A model generated the notes under the pieces. The model was not told the origin of the DNA. It did not search any database and worked only from the letters and a program-made list of their open reading frames with translations. Of a stretch of 24,718 bases of DNA, positions 1-10,500 are shown piece after piece. A program made the translations under genes and the position numbers. Source of the stretch: Chloromonas sp. AAM2 (lineage: Eukaryota; Chlorophyta; Chlorophyceae; Chlamydomonadales; Chlamydomonadaceae); assembly GCA_004335635.1 (NCBI GenBank), contig QAXH01002859.1, positions 5,160 through 29,877 of the forward strand, written 5' to 3'. Position 1 is the first letter of the stretch, and each line of letters starts with the position of its first letter.

Positions 1-5
1 CGTCT

Positions 6-83
6 TCACTTCGGGATGGACGTGCCAACCTCCATCCGCCCCAGTTTGGGATGGATGCCACGCCGCAGCAGGTTGGGGCGGTT
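6..83 (-). CDS. Possible last exon of a minus-strand gene running off the known models
   Basis: On the minus strand a 25-codon open frame follows a good acceptor (TGTGTGCAG ending at 84) and closes with TGA at 6-8. Its third codon positions are strongly G/C (about 21 of 25), as in the well-supported exons nearby. The peptide is basic, with GIHPKLGRMEVGTSIPK at its end. I could not connect it to an upstream exon in 84-746, and the plus strand of the same stretch is also open, so the strand is not settled. Product unknown. Confidence 0.22.
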   Translation of the reverse strand, partial: NRPNLLRRGIHPKLGRMEVGTSIPK

Positions 84-746
84 CTGCACACACATGAGTA
101 TCCATGTGCCAAATCAGTTTGTGAGTCACGAGGGGCAGTTATAAAATGGTGAGCTCCATCTGCAAATTGTGCTTTGTCAAAAACTGACGGTGTGCCGCAG
201 TACGTCATTTTTCCAAACTGTTGCGTCATGTGATCCGGCTGCCTGCCAGTTCTAACTGCACCCACTGCCAGGCTGCCTGACAGGTCCAAATAATTGGAAA
301 ATACGTTAGTATGCCACCATGTAGATTCCTTAAACTCGCCAGGTGCTCACATACAAGCAGCCAGTACACCCAACTTAACGGCCAGAAACGGACACGTTCC
401 GGAACTCGGTATAGAATGTTAGACGCTGGGCCGTCTAGCATTTGATCCCAGCTTTTATAGCCCAGCCCATACAAATTTCCGGAAAGCAATGCCACACAAG
501 CCCCCGTGCAGAGGGTGTCCCTGAACAGTGGTCATACCCATGTGGCTGCCTACTCTACTGCAGAAAGAAAGAAAGAGAGACGTGCCAAAGAACTCGCCAA
601 TCATCCCGTCCGAGCAATCTTATTCCACCGGAACTTCCAAGTTTGTGATCTTAAACAACAGCCACGGGCGGCAACCCTCTATTCCCCACATAGTTTGACG
701 CATCTGTCAAGGCTGCCTTACAACAAATCAGCAGCACTCAGGCGCC
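84..746. other. Stretch without a supported gene
   Basis: Several open frames overlap here on both strands, but none has convincing splice context or a recognisable protein. A TATA-like string (CTATAAAAGC) lies on the minus strand near 450-460 and a purine run (gaaagaaagaaagagag) near 564-580. This may be the 5' flank of the plus-strand reading frame starting at 747. Confidence 0.3.
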
Positions 747-911
747 ATGGCCCGCGCTCTCGCTCTTGCCGCTCTGCTGGCGTGCCTTTGCGCTGTCTTG
801 TATCTATCGTCCGAGACCAGGATAAATACCGTCCTAGTCGACACTGTCCTGACCAACCGTCAAAGCGACGGGAAAGTTCGACATCTCCTGGCACTGCAAA
901 CGAGTACATGA
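747..911 (+). CDS. Signal-peptide ORF, probably exon 1 of a secreted or membrane protein
   Basis: The ATG at 747 sits in a strong context (GCGCCATGG). It opens a 54-codon frame beginning MARALALAALLACLCAVLYL, a textbook signal peptide or signal anchor: a basic residue, then a run of Leu, Ala and Cys. About 30 polar residues follow before TGA at 909. The frame is G/C-rich at third positions like the confirmed exons. A weak donor (ACGA/GTACAT after 903) would leave phase 1, and a later acceptor at about 1092 (CTTACAG/GCAG) can continue the frame, so this may be a first exon and not a complete small protein. No family is recognised. The downstream structure is not resolved; a possible terminal exon is at 1587-1779. 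Confidence 0.35.
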   Translation: MARALALAALLACLCAVLYLSSETRINTVLVDTVLTNRQSDGKVRHLLALQTST

Positions 912-1586
912 TGCCGCTCAGTCATCAGCCGTGACCATCCCTCATAGCATATACGCCCTGGACATCCATAATCACTTGCAGTTTGGTTATTGACATGCGT
1001 GGACGTCTCTGACTCATAAAATGTAAGCTAGATACCTTTACCCCGTGTCTGTGGGATCCGTTTAAAAGTTGATTGTGGTACCTTACAGGCAGCTTCCTAC
1101 AACGTTCGGATTTCATTGCGACACTTACGCGTATGTCATACCAATACATATGCCCGCGCGCGTTCCACGCACGTCTCATACCACCATTCATCACAGGTCA
1201 GGCCTAACCCTAACCTGCAAACTGGGCGACAGCAACTTGCGACAAACGCATACGCAAACAGGCAATCCAATTCAGCTGCAAATGATGCACCGGGAGGCGT
1301 GCTTACCAGTTATCGCTATGTACAGTTGGTCCCTGTCCCTCAACAGAGCACTCGTATGCTATTAAGCGGTAGCAAGTATTATATGGCCTCCTGCGAGACC
1401 GTGAAATCACAACACTCACCGGGAAACGCGTTGTAACGTACGTTGCATGACTTGGGGTGCCAATTGCACGGTGCGAATTGCACGGTATTGCGAATGTGTT
1501 ACCGATAATACAGCTGAACACCAAGTAAGAAGCTACTACTTGCTATAAAACAGACTGTTCTGATCTTGACGCCCACCACGATCCAG
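912..1586. other. Unresolved stretch, possible introns and middle exons of the 747 gene
   Basis: Acceptor-like CAG sites near 1092 and 1260 and donor-like sites near 1196 and 1319 allow an in-phase chain from the signal-peptide exon to the 1587 exon, with middle exons at about 1093-1195 and 1261-1318. Codon third positions in these pieces are not G/C-biased, so I give this chain little weight. A small direct repeat (AATTGCACGGT twice) lies at about 1463-1485. Confidence 0.2.
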
Positions 1587-1779
1587 CTTGCATAACGCGT
1601 CCAAACTGCTGCCGGACAAAAGCTTGCGTGACACCTTCCAGGACAAGTACAGAGTTCAGATCGTGCACCAGTCCAACGTGGACAGGAGCACAGCCTATGC
1701 CTTGGAAAAACATGTGGCAGATACAGCTGGCAAGGAAGGCAGAAAGCTGAGGCAAGCAAGGGAAAACTGTCGGGTGTAA
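1587..1779 (+). CDS. Probable terminal exon, basic C-terminal tail of an unknown protein
   Basis: After an acceptor-like GATCCAG (ending at 1586) the frame LHNASKLLPDKSLRDTFQDK runs on as a charged, lysine- and arginine-rich stretch to TAA at 1777-1779. G/C bias at third positions and the balanced composition favour coding on this strand over the overlapping minus-strand frames, which read Cys/Trp-rich. The entry needs a phase-2 upstream exon. The stop codon overlaps a TGTAA string. Function unknown; the link to the 747 exon is only inferred. Confidence 0.33.
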
Positions 1780-2223
1780 CTGCTTACTGGACTTTTGTCA
1801 CGCGCTACAAGAAGGCGAGGGCTCGGCAGTAGGAGACACTTGCACTTGTTCTGACTTGACACATGTGCCACATGTGTTCTGATGTGCCTTGTCTGTGTTG
1901 TGACAGTTCGATCGGTGGCCACTGTGTCGTGCACACGTGCGCGCATCTGGACGCCTGGCCCACTGTAACATCGGTAACTAGTATGGTGTGGTGAAAGACG
2001 CGATCGCGGCTGCGGGGTCACAGTACACGTTATTACCATTACTGCTTACCCGTCCCTGTCCTGACTTGCATTCAAAAATATAACTACATTGTTGCTGCCA
2101 TAGAGAGTGCATTGCGCAGCCAGGCGACGTGAATGCATGATGAATGGATGCACTTCCTGTGCAAGTGTTCACCACATATACTGTCCGCACAAGCTTAAAC
2201 TTCCTCGTCTGGCCGAAATTCTC
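1780..2223. other. Intergenic stretch, 3' flank of the 2224-3396 gene
   Basis: I see no supported exon on either strand. It lies between the end of the plus-strand frame at 1779 and the stop codon of the minus-strand gene at 2224, so it should contain the two facing 3' ends. No TTACA (minus-strand TGTAA) was found close to 2224. Confidence 0.4.
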
Positions 2224-3396
2224 TCATGCTTTTGTAGAGGGTGGCTTCATTTTGTATTTGCTTGAGGTGAAGACAATCCAGAGGAGCGGTGCACCCACAG
2301 CAGCCAGTATACCACGTGTGCGAAAGCGGCTGGCATACAATGCTGCTGCTTCTACTTCGTCCAATGTGGCTGCTGCAAACAGCCGCAACTCCTTCTGCAG
2401 TCAACAGTGCAGCATCACACTGGAAGCTGAATGTTAAAGCACATTGTACACGCAGTAGCACAATGAATACACACAGGAATGCAATATGCAGCTGAATCCA
2501 GCATGGTGAATGCTCAACACTGCACTTACTGCCTTGACAGGGTCGGTTTCGTGGGCAGACTTCATCACCATGTGTGCACGCCAAAATGATAGAGACATGT
2601 AGGCCAGCCCGCCTAGGCAAAAGCCATACAAGCCATACTGCTCTGCAGGCACCACATAATTCCCACAGCTCTGCTTCACTCCTGCTCATATCACGATGGC
2701 TTTGGCATTTGAGCATTGTCGCTCAGCTGCCAGCTTGCATAAGGGTAAGTCTTACTATACGGTGCTGATATGCCCAAGCTATTTGCCAGGTACTCTGAAT
2801 ACCCAAATGGCTTAGGCCCTGCCCAGCTGTTGCCAGATGCTGCAAGCAAAGCAGGAACGACGCATCGTGATGGGGCGGTCAAACTGCTGCCTATGTGGCT
2901 TTCTATGCAAGCATGATTTCACTTGAACATGCACCGCAGTCTTGGGCTACCATGTCGTGCAGAAGCGACACAACACTTTGAGCAGCTGCAGCTTCAACTC
3001 CTGATGGCATGCAGCGCAGTGGCCTTGAAGCGCTGTGGCTAGGTCATGCTATGAAGGTCATTAGCTGGCCAAAACTAATGCCAAACTAATGCCAAACTAT
3101 GGCCAAAACTAATGGCACATATGCGACATTCAAGTAGACCTTCAGGAGGGATGCATGACCAGCCCGCCTAAGCCAACCTGCTGGTGCTTACCTCGCAGCT
3201 TGGCCTTTAACGCCTTGGGCCTCTCATCTAGGCGTGCTTCGTTGTCCTTGGAGTCCTCATGTAGTTTCTCGAAGCACTTGTCGTCACGAGCGTTTAGCCA
3301 TCTGTTCGTTGCATCCTCCCGCTCGGCTGTCGCCTTCTTGGCTGCTTCATTCACCTGGTCCAGCTGTTTCTGCAGAAATCCAGACGTGGAAGACAT
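2224..3396 (-). CDS. Unknown protein: N-terminal coiled coil plus two membrane segments
   Basis: Four exons join in frame: 3396-3192, 2839-2756, 2681-2530 and 2394-2224, giving 203 residues. All introns are GT-AG with donors GTAAGC, GTAAGA and GTAAGT; phases (1, 1, 0) match exactly. Residues 1-68 are highly charged and helical (FLQKQLDQVNEAAKKATAER at the start), a likely coiled coil. Residues about 70-96 are Gly/Ser/Tyr-rich (GPKPFGYSEYLANSLGISAP). Residues about 112-130 (YGLYGFCLGGLAYMSLSFW) and 175-190 (GILAAVGAPLLWIVFT) are membrane-length hydrophobic segments separated by an acidic, alanine-rich helix, and the tail is basic (KYKMKPPSTKA). I do not recognise the family. A membrane-anchored coiled-coil protein is what can be read; organelle and role are open. 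The start ATG at 3396 is the first in the open frame. Confidence refers to the gene being real. Confidence 0.75.
3066..3114. repeat. Short tandem repeat around CCAAACTAATG
   Basis: Four imperfect copies of a 12 to 16 base unit (ccaaaactaatg, ccaaactaatg, ccaaactatgg, ccaaaactaatgg) lie inside the first intron of the 203-residue membrane-protein gene. Confidence 0.6.
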
Positions 3397-4570
3397 TGAA
3401 TGAGCAGGTTCTTCGCATAAACGCAGCTCTCATCGCAATCAGGGGAGCAACCAGTGCGCAAAGCAGGGTGGCGACAAGAAACGTGAGTCGTTGCGGTGGT
3501 GGTGGTTATTAACGTGCCACAAGGCTGCAACTGCTCCAAATGCACGCGGTGCGCAAACATCAGTCAACCATGCCTCCATCTCAGGTGTCCAAATAAAGAG
3601 CCCATACTTTTTTGCTCAGGCCTTGCCTGCGTGCACGGCAGAGTGCCGTCAGGATGGTCTACGCTCCCTGGTCACCCACTGTTCGCACTCACTGGTCTAC
3701 ACACGTATTCCATGCAAGATTTGACCCACTTGAACTGACACAGCACATGTTCTGAATAGACTACATCAAATTGTTTCGCTCACCTCCTTTGCGCTGCTTG
3801 CCTCCAAATGGACTTGTCATTCTGGGGTTAGCACATCTGTCATGCATGGACCTGAGCAGCGACTCCTTTCTTCTTGCTTCGGGTAGTTGAGGGCTGTTGC
3901 ATCTGGATGTCGTCTGCTAATGGCTTGTACCTATCCTGCCTGCTGGCACACCCTGGCACGCAGTGAACTAAATCGTTTCGTGAATGGTCCTAGCATGAAC
4001 CCTAACCAATCCTGGCATTTTCCATGGGTCAGCTATCGCTGCTGAGCAGGCGAGCTGCTGAAGCGTTTCTGCTCCTTCCTGCTCCCTCACTTTACACTGT
4101 AAGACTCTCAAATCTGCCATCGCACCTGTCACCAGCTGCGCGTGCCTGGTGTTGTGTTGTGTGTCCGACTTTGCCCGTTTCAGCAGGCACTTCTGCCCAC
4201 ACCCGCCCGGACACACATCTCAGTGTCCGTCCTTTCTCGGGGCCTGATCTGGCATACATAAAAAACGGCACGTGCTCATCACGGTCCAAACACTGTGCTC
4301 AACGTACTTCGGGCAAGTACAAACCGTACGTCATCCCTACGCCATTCATTCCATGGCCTGACAACGACAGGCATGGAAGCTGGCAGGAAACTCTAACGTC
4401 TGTCACATGATGTCATGTCTACCGCCCACCCCAACCCCATGCCTCGCCGTACAACCATGGTTTCTTGCTCAGATGAGGTCAGGGGCGGTGCCCAGCCCGC
4501 TCCATGTCCCGGCGACGTCCCTAACATATCTAAACCCAATCCTCATCATGTCCACCCCCCCGCCATGCAA
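3397..4570. other. Intergenic stretch between two minus-strand genes
   Basis: It holds the promoter side of the 2224-3396 gene and the 3' flank of the HLB1-like gene. The near-palindrome TTACACTGTAA at 4092-4102 gives TGTAA on both strands, so it is a candidate poly(A) signal for the HLB1-like gene, about 475 bases past its stop. Open frames in this interval show no recognisable protein. Confidence 0.35.
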
Positions 4571-7500
4571 TCATGAGCGCGGTGGTGATGACGGCACATG
4601 CTGCCCCGCTCCCCCGCTGCCCCCTGCCGGCATGAGCGCCTCTGATAGCGCCTCCGTTGCCCGGGACTGCACACAGTGGGCTGCCAGCGTCAGCACGTCC
4701 ACCCAGCCCTCAGCACTGTCGTCGCTCTCAGCGACAAACACAAACTCCTGCGAGCAGGCAAGGGAAGAGCGACTGGAATACCGTACTGACCCTTGGTTTT
4801 AGTCGGAAAGTAAGTCCAAAAATCGGATTCGGCCGACTAAATTAGGCCTTTTACATAAATTGTCCCTGCAGCGCAGCAAATTCCAACTGATTCCAGGGTT
4901 TGGAACGAAAACGTGCTAGGGTTTAGCCCATGTGGAGGGTTCAGTGTAGTCATACGCCAGTGGCGACACCGGGCTAACGTCACAGCAGGTCCACACTAAA
5001 TGCAATGCGTCCGATGCGAATATGATGTTTTTTGTAAAATGTTGGTTTGCTCGAGATCATGCCAACCAAACTCAAACCTCACACTTCCAGATGCATAGCA
5101 CGACCATCTCCTTTCGTCCTTGCGCACATTTCCTTTTCTGCATGCCTTCCCTCTGTGATGCCTTTCCCAGATCTCGCACCTTCAGCCTTGCCTATTGTCT
5201 AGGGTCTCTTTGCATCAGGGAAGCTGCAACAGGACATGGAACGGGAAGGGCGTCGACCTGACCTACCCTGAGCAACCCTATGTCCAGTGTTTTTGATGAC
5301 TGGCGGCCCGGTAACTGCCAGGTGAGAGCTTTAGGTCGCCAGGGAACAGGCCTCCAGGCAGGTGCCACAGGCTGCTGACAGGCCGGAAAAAATTAGCAAA
5401 AACACTGCCCATGTCAACACTGCCCACACACCCTTTCCCCTCTCCCTCACTCGCCTGCCCATGCTCCAGCTGGGCCCCATGCATCACCACAGTGAAGGCA
5501 TCGCCCTTGGGAAGAGTGGGGTCATACAACCGGGTCACGTGGGAAACGGATTGTAACGGCAGGGCCAGCACGTGGGGGGGCAGGAGCGACGCGTGGCCTG
5601 AGGGGGCGGCGGCGGCGGCCAGCGATGCGGCAGCGAGAGAACCCTCGGCACCCGTGGCGCTTCGAAGGGAAAAGGAATCCAGAATGAACCTGACAAACAA
5701 CAACGGCACCAGAGCTACAACTAAATAAAGGTGTTAGGTATGGACCTATCCACGCCTGTGACGCCGCGAAAGAGACGGAGCCCAAAGTAACCCTACCCAT
5801 TGTGGTTTGCTGCTGGCGTGGGTTCGCCTACTGACTATTTCCTGCTGCACCTCTGCCCTTTCCAATTGCAACTGTCCACAACAGCATGAGACACGACCAT
5901 GCTGGGATTCCCTCCCTGCTCAAACACGAACCCTTCGCCTGTGCGGGCCCTGCTCACCAGTCCTGCCTCCACGCCTCCTCGGGCGTTCCCTGGGTGGTGG
6001 GTATTGCGGCCGTCAGGTAACCCGCTCTCAGGAAAGGAAGGGGGAGCAACTGAAAGGCACGGAGGCAAGTAACAGGTAGTAAGTCAGTGGCTGCTGGTAG
6101 TGGACATCAACCAACAAGCGGTTCACGAGCTTGGTGCCTGCGGCCTAACCAAGGTGCTGAAACTGGTAATGTCTCAGCGCTCTTCTCACTTTGCTGTGTT
6201 GAGTCTGCTGCGTCTGTGATCCCCTCCTGCCAGCACTCCCACACCCACACCCACACCCTCACACTTCGCACCACTCTTACACCCACACACTCACTCCTCA
6301 CACCGCTCCCACACCGACACACTCACTCTTCGCACCGCTCTCACACCCACACACTCACTCTTCGCACCATTCCCACACCCACACACTCACTCTTCGCACC
6401 GCTCTCACACCCACACACTCACTCTTCGCACCGCTCCCACACCGACACACTCACTCTTCGCACCGCTCTCACACCGACACACTCACTCTTCGCACCATTC
6501 TCACACCCACACACTCACTCTTCGCACCACTCCCACACCCACACACTCACTCTTCGCACCACTCCCACACCCACACACTCACTCTTCGCACCGCTCCCAC
6601 ACCCACACACTCACTCTTCGCACCGCTCCCACATCCACACACTCACTCTTCGCACCACTCCGAGCGACTTGCGGTATATTTCCTTGTGCTGCTGCAGTGC
6701 GTACGCCAACACAATGTACTGCGCTGCTGAAGTGAACAGACTGCGGACCTGTGTGACACAAGACATGGGTAAGGAAAACACAGTGTACTGTAACGGAGAA
6801 GAACAAGCCGACAAGTAATCGGCAGAACAAGTGCCGTGCTGTAAGTAATCCAGTGCATTGCTAAGGAAACCAGACACGAAAACCAGACAGGTAGCCAGAG
6901 GCAATCGTTACATACAGGTAACAGCAAGCAGCTCAGAGTTATGTTAGCACTGTTCCACACTCCCCAGTACTTGTTTACAGTATGCTGATGGCAAGTTACG
7001 ACATGGTGAACCCACACACCTCTGATTCCTTGGCTGCCCTGTTTGACGCTGCCAGTGCATGCACAGCCTCATGCTGGCCCGCGCCTTGTGCTTGGCTCGA
7101 GACCGAGTCCATAGAGCTCCGGGACCCGCGCTGAAGCTGCTGCTGCTGCTGCTGCTTGGTGGAGGGAGGGGAGGCGGGGCGACCTGCATGACGTGTGCAC
7201 AATAGTCGAGTTTACAGAAATGCAGGTTGCCGCTTCCGATGTCCAGTCCTTCCATGCCTGCAAGTCGCAGCTGGCTGGCCTGTTCGTGGATGTGCAATCA
7301 CATTTTTACATGCCTTTCAGTCCATGAAGGCAACGGAACCCAAGGAAGGCGCATGCGTGCAATGCAAGCAGACCAGGGTGGTAGGGTTGGTTGCAAACGT
7401 CCAACAATCATGAAGGCAGAAATCGATGTGGCTCTCACATGGCCATCAATCCGTGTGCAATGGAACTCATGGGAGGGTCGGTTTCAGCCGGTTCATACTG

Positions 7501-10500
7501 TACTGATCCTGTGTATTAAATATTTTGAAAAAGACTAGGCGTTATACAAGGTTTGTCGCTGCTGCGCAAAATGCGACTAACGCAGGACGCAACTGAAATC
7601 TCTGCATTATGCTGACTGATCACATTTTGTATGTGAACACCCGTATTTCTCGGTCTCACGCTGTTGCTGTGCATGCGGACAGCGGGGTAGAGTCATGGGC
7701 CTAGCCTGGCCTGTTGACTGGTGCATAAACGCATGCAGTGCTCCAAGCGGAAGGAGGATCGCATTGATTACACTTCCCGATCATACCTTCCCACCACAGG
7801 CATCACACGTTCATCACACATCAAAATCGCACACCTACCTGCCAGCTCCCCCTGTGCTGTGTAAGCAGCTGCGTAGCACACGGTGCCGAGGTTGTACACG
7901 CCCCGGTCAAACTCCGGCCGCAATCTAACGGCTCGCCTGCATGGGCATACAGGTGCATGGGCACACAGGTGCATGGGCACACAGGTGCATGAGCACACAG
8001 GTGCATGGGCACACAGCCTGCATGGGCACACAGGTGCATGGGCACGCAGTCCAATGGCACACATGCACATGGCTGCAAGGGCACGCAGTGCACGCAAGGG
8101 GTGCATCAACTCCACACTGGGTGGTAGGGGATTACAGCCAAGCCAAAGCATGCAGAGAAAGGCACCTCAGAGGCAGAGTCTGCAACTTCAACATGCAATC
8201 TCAACAACATGTGCACTTGACGTCAGTGATGTATTGCATGCATCAGAAACAGCAAGCCTGAGGACGCCATGTCGTCGTCGCATAATGACAGTTGCGGTTT
8301 TGCCCAAGGCATCGCTAGGTAAGCAGCCGGTGGGCCTGTGATGAGCTCCTTCAGATTATTGACAATCAGGTAACAGGTGCAATTGGCCATGACCCTTGCT
8401 GTGCTACAGCCTTTCCTTCCCGCACCTGAATTTTCCACATGCCTGCCGCAGCAGTGCGTCCCGTTCCCTGCGGCCGCGCACCAGCCCGGACAGCTCCTGC
8501 GCACAGCAGGCATGTTCACGTACGTTCAACGCAGGAGACAGCGACAGGGGATGGAATGCCTGGCCAATACACTATCAAGAGTTGTACGTTGCTTGACCAG
8601 CCGCTCTGTCACGGGTGGGGCTATCGAGGTGCGTAGACGGGAAAAATAACAGGGGGATGTGATGCCTAACCGTTGAAGACTGGGGTCAAAACTCGGTTTC
8701 CACTTCTTGACCAAACTCACGAGGCCCTCCACCCTGCCATGCCTGCTCTGCCCTCAGCCCTACCTTACCCTTTCCCAGTCTGTCCTACCTTAGCCTTACT
8801 CAGCCTTGCTCTGACCCAGCCTTTAGCCAGCCTGACCCTAGCCCTACCTGACCCGACCCGAATTCAACTTTTCACTGCTTCAACTCAGACAGCCTACCCT
8901 AGCCTACCGTACCCAGACCCCTTACCTGTAGCACCAGACCCCAATTGTTGAGTGCCTGGGGCGTGTCGGGGTGCGAGGCCAGTGCCTGGGAGTACCGCTG
9001 GCAGGCCGCCTCAAGGAACGCCCTGCACAGAAAAAGTAGCAAGGTGTTAGGATGCGCTCGTAGCTTTACCATTGCATGTGGCGGAACTGGGCGGCGAGAA
9101 GTTGCGGCAGATGCCAAGCACCACAACTGAACAACTGTGCGGACAACTGAACAACCGGTGCTCATCTCGCGGCAAGGGTGCGGCCGCACACAGCCAAGTG
9201 GCAAGTGTAGCCTGACATGCCGCCGTTCGCCGTTTGGGTAAAAATGACTGTTTAGCAGGAGTGATAGGCATGTGGGTGCGACTTGTGCAGTTCTTCGTGT
9301 ACGACCATTCCTGCGGGGCCACAAACTAGGACAGGGCTGCCTGGGCAGCAGAGCATTCAGCTGTATGCTCTGGCAGATACTGAGTCAGCTTTGTAGTGCT
9401 TGCTTGAATGGGGTCGGATATCGGGCTTGGTGGTGGCGGCTCGCTGCTGTTTGTGCAAACCCATCCCGCATTGCAAAACTGACCCATCCCGCATGGCAAC
9501 ACAGCACATTGCAAACGGCAGGCGGTGCTAGTTCTGCAAGCCCCAGTCTCTGATGCCTGTCCACACAGGAGACCAACTGAGTGCGAGGACATGTGCCACA
9601 AAAATGATGCGTGGACAGCGGTGTGATTGCCCATCCGCCTCAATTCAACTTCCTGGAAATTGTTATGAACTTGTAACTTGGCATTTCGACCAGTGTTGGC
9701 CGGGTTGTGCCGAGGAGATGCGTGCGACTGACCGAAGGGTTGATTGTATCCGACTCACACACTCCTCCTTTCTCATTCTCATTCTTCACACTTCGCCTTT
9801 CTCATTCTTCACACTCCTCCTTTCTCACTCTCATTCTTCACACTTCTCCTTTCTCATTCTTCACACTCACTTCGCTGCTCCCGGATCAGTGGGCCTCACA
9901 GCGCGTGCTAGGTCAGACAGCGCCACCCCCCAGTTGTACCGGGCACTGTGGGCGCCAGGCCGGTGCCGCACGGCCAGAGCGTACATCGCACACGCCTGCA
10001 TGGAGTAGAGAGGAGGGAAGAGATGGAAGGACCGGACAGGTGATAGGTGGGAAGGGGAGGAGATGGAAGGACCGGACAGGTGATAGGTGGGAAGGGGAGG
10101 AGATGGAAGGACCGGACAGGTGATAGGTGGGAAGGGGAGGAGATGGAAGGACCGGACAGGTGATAGGTGGGAAGGGGAGGAGAGGCAGCGGATAGAGGGA
10201 CAGGAGGCTTTGTGTAACAAGCACAGGCTCATGATGACCTGACACTCACTAAACTGCCTTGCCAACGTAACAACTTCTACGAGTACCGCAGCATGTAGTG
10301 CCTTACGTGATCAACAAACATGCTGAACAAAGAACTGTACAGACAGGCTGCCCTTTGAGCTCAACAATGCGTTCAATGGCAGACAGCGCTAGGTGTAGCT
10401 ACAACTAAATCTCAAACGCACCTCATGCAGCCTGGCCTGGTACTGGTCAGTTCCAGGCGAGCACCTGGCAGCCATTTCCTGGAGCACGACCCCACAGCTG

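Noticed and set aside
4407..4802. Plus-strand 131-codon frame
   Set aside because: It is the antisense shadow of the last HLB1-like exon (4571-4747), which has the better codon pattern and completes the PH-like domain.
4800..4843. Small inverted repeat TTTAGTCGG / CCGACTAAA
   Set aside because: Arms of only about nine bases inside an intron; likely chance.
6087..6818. A 243-codon plus-strand frame rich in HTHTLTLRT repeats
   Set aside because: It is the translation of the 32-bp intronic minisatellite, antisense to the HLB1-like gene; the open frame results from the repeat composition.
7935..8050. CRISPR-like spacing of 16-bp repeats
   Set aside because: Units are contiguous with no spacers and the DNA is clearly eukaryotic.
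7883..8341. Plus-strand frame with HTGAWAHR repeats
   Set aside because: This is a translation of the 16-bp repeat next to HLB1-like exon 8.
9553..10265. Frames with serine/histidine/phenylalanine and proline repeats on both strands
   Set aside because: They translate the pyrimidine-rich and 40-bp arrays in the introns flanking HLB1-like exon 5.
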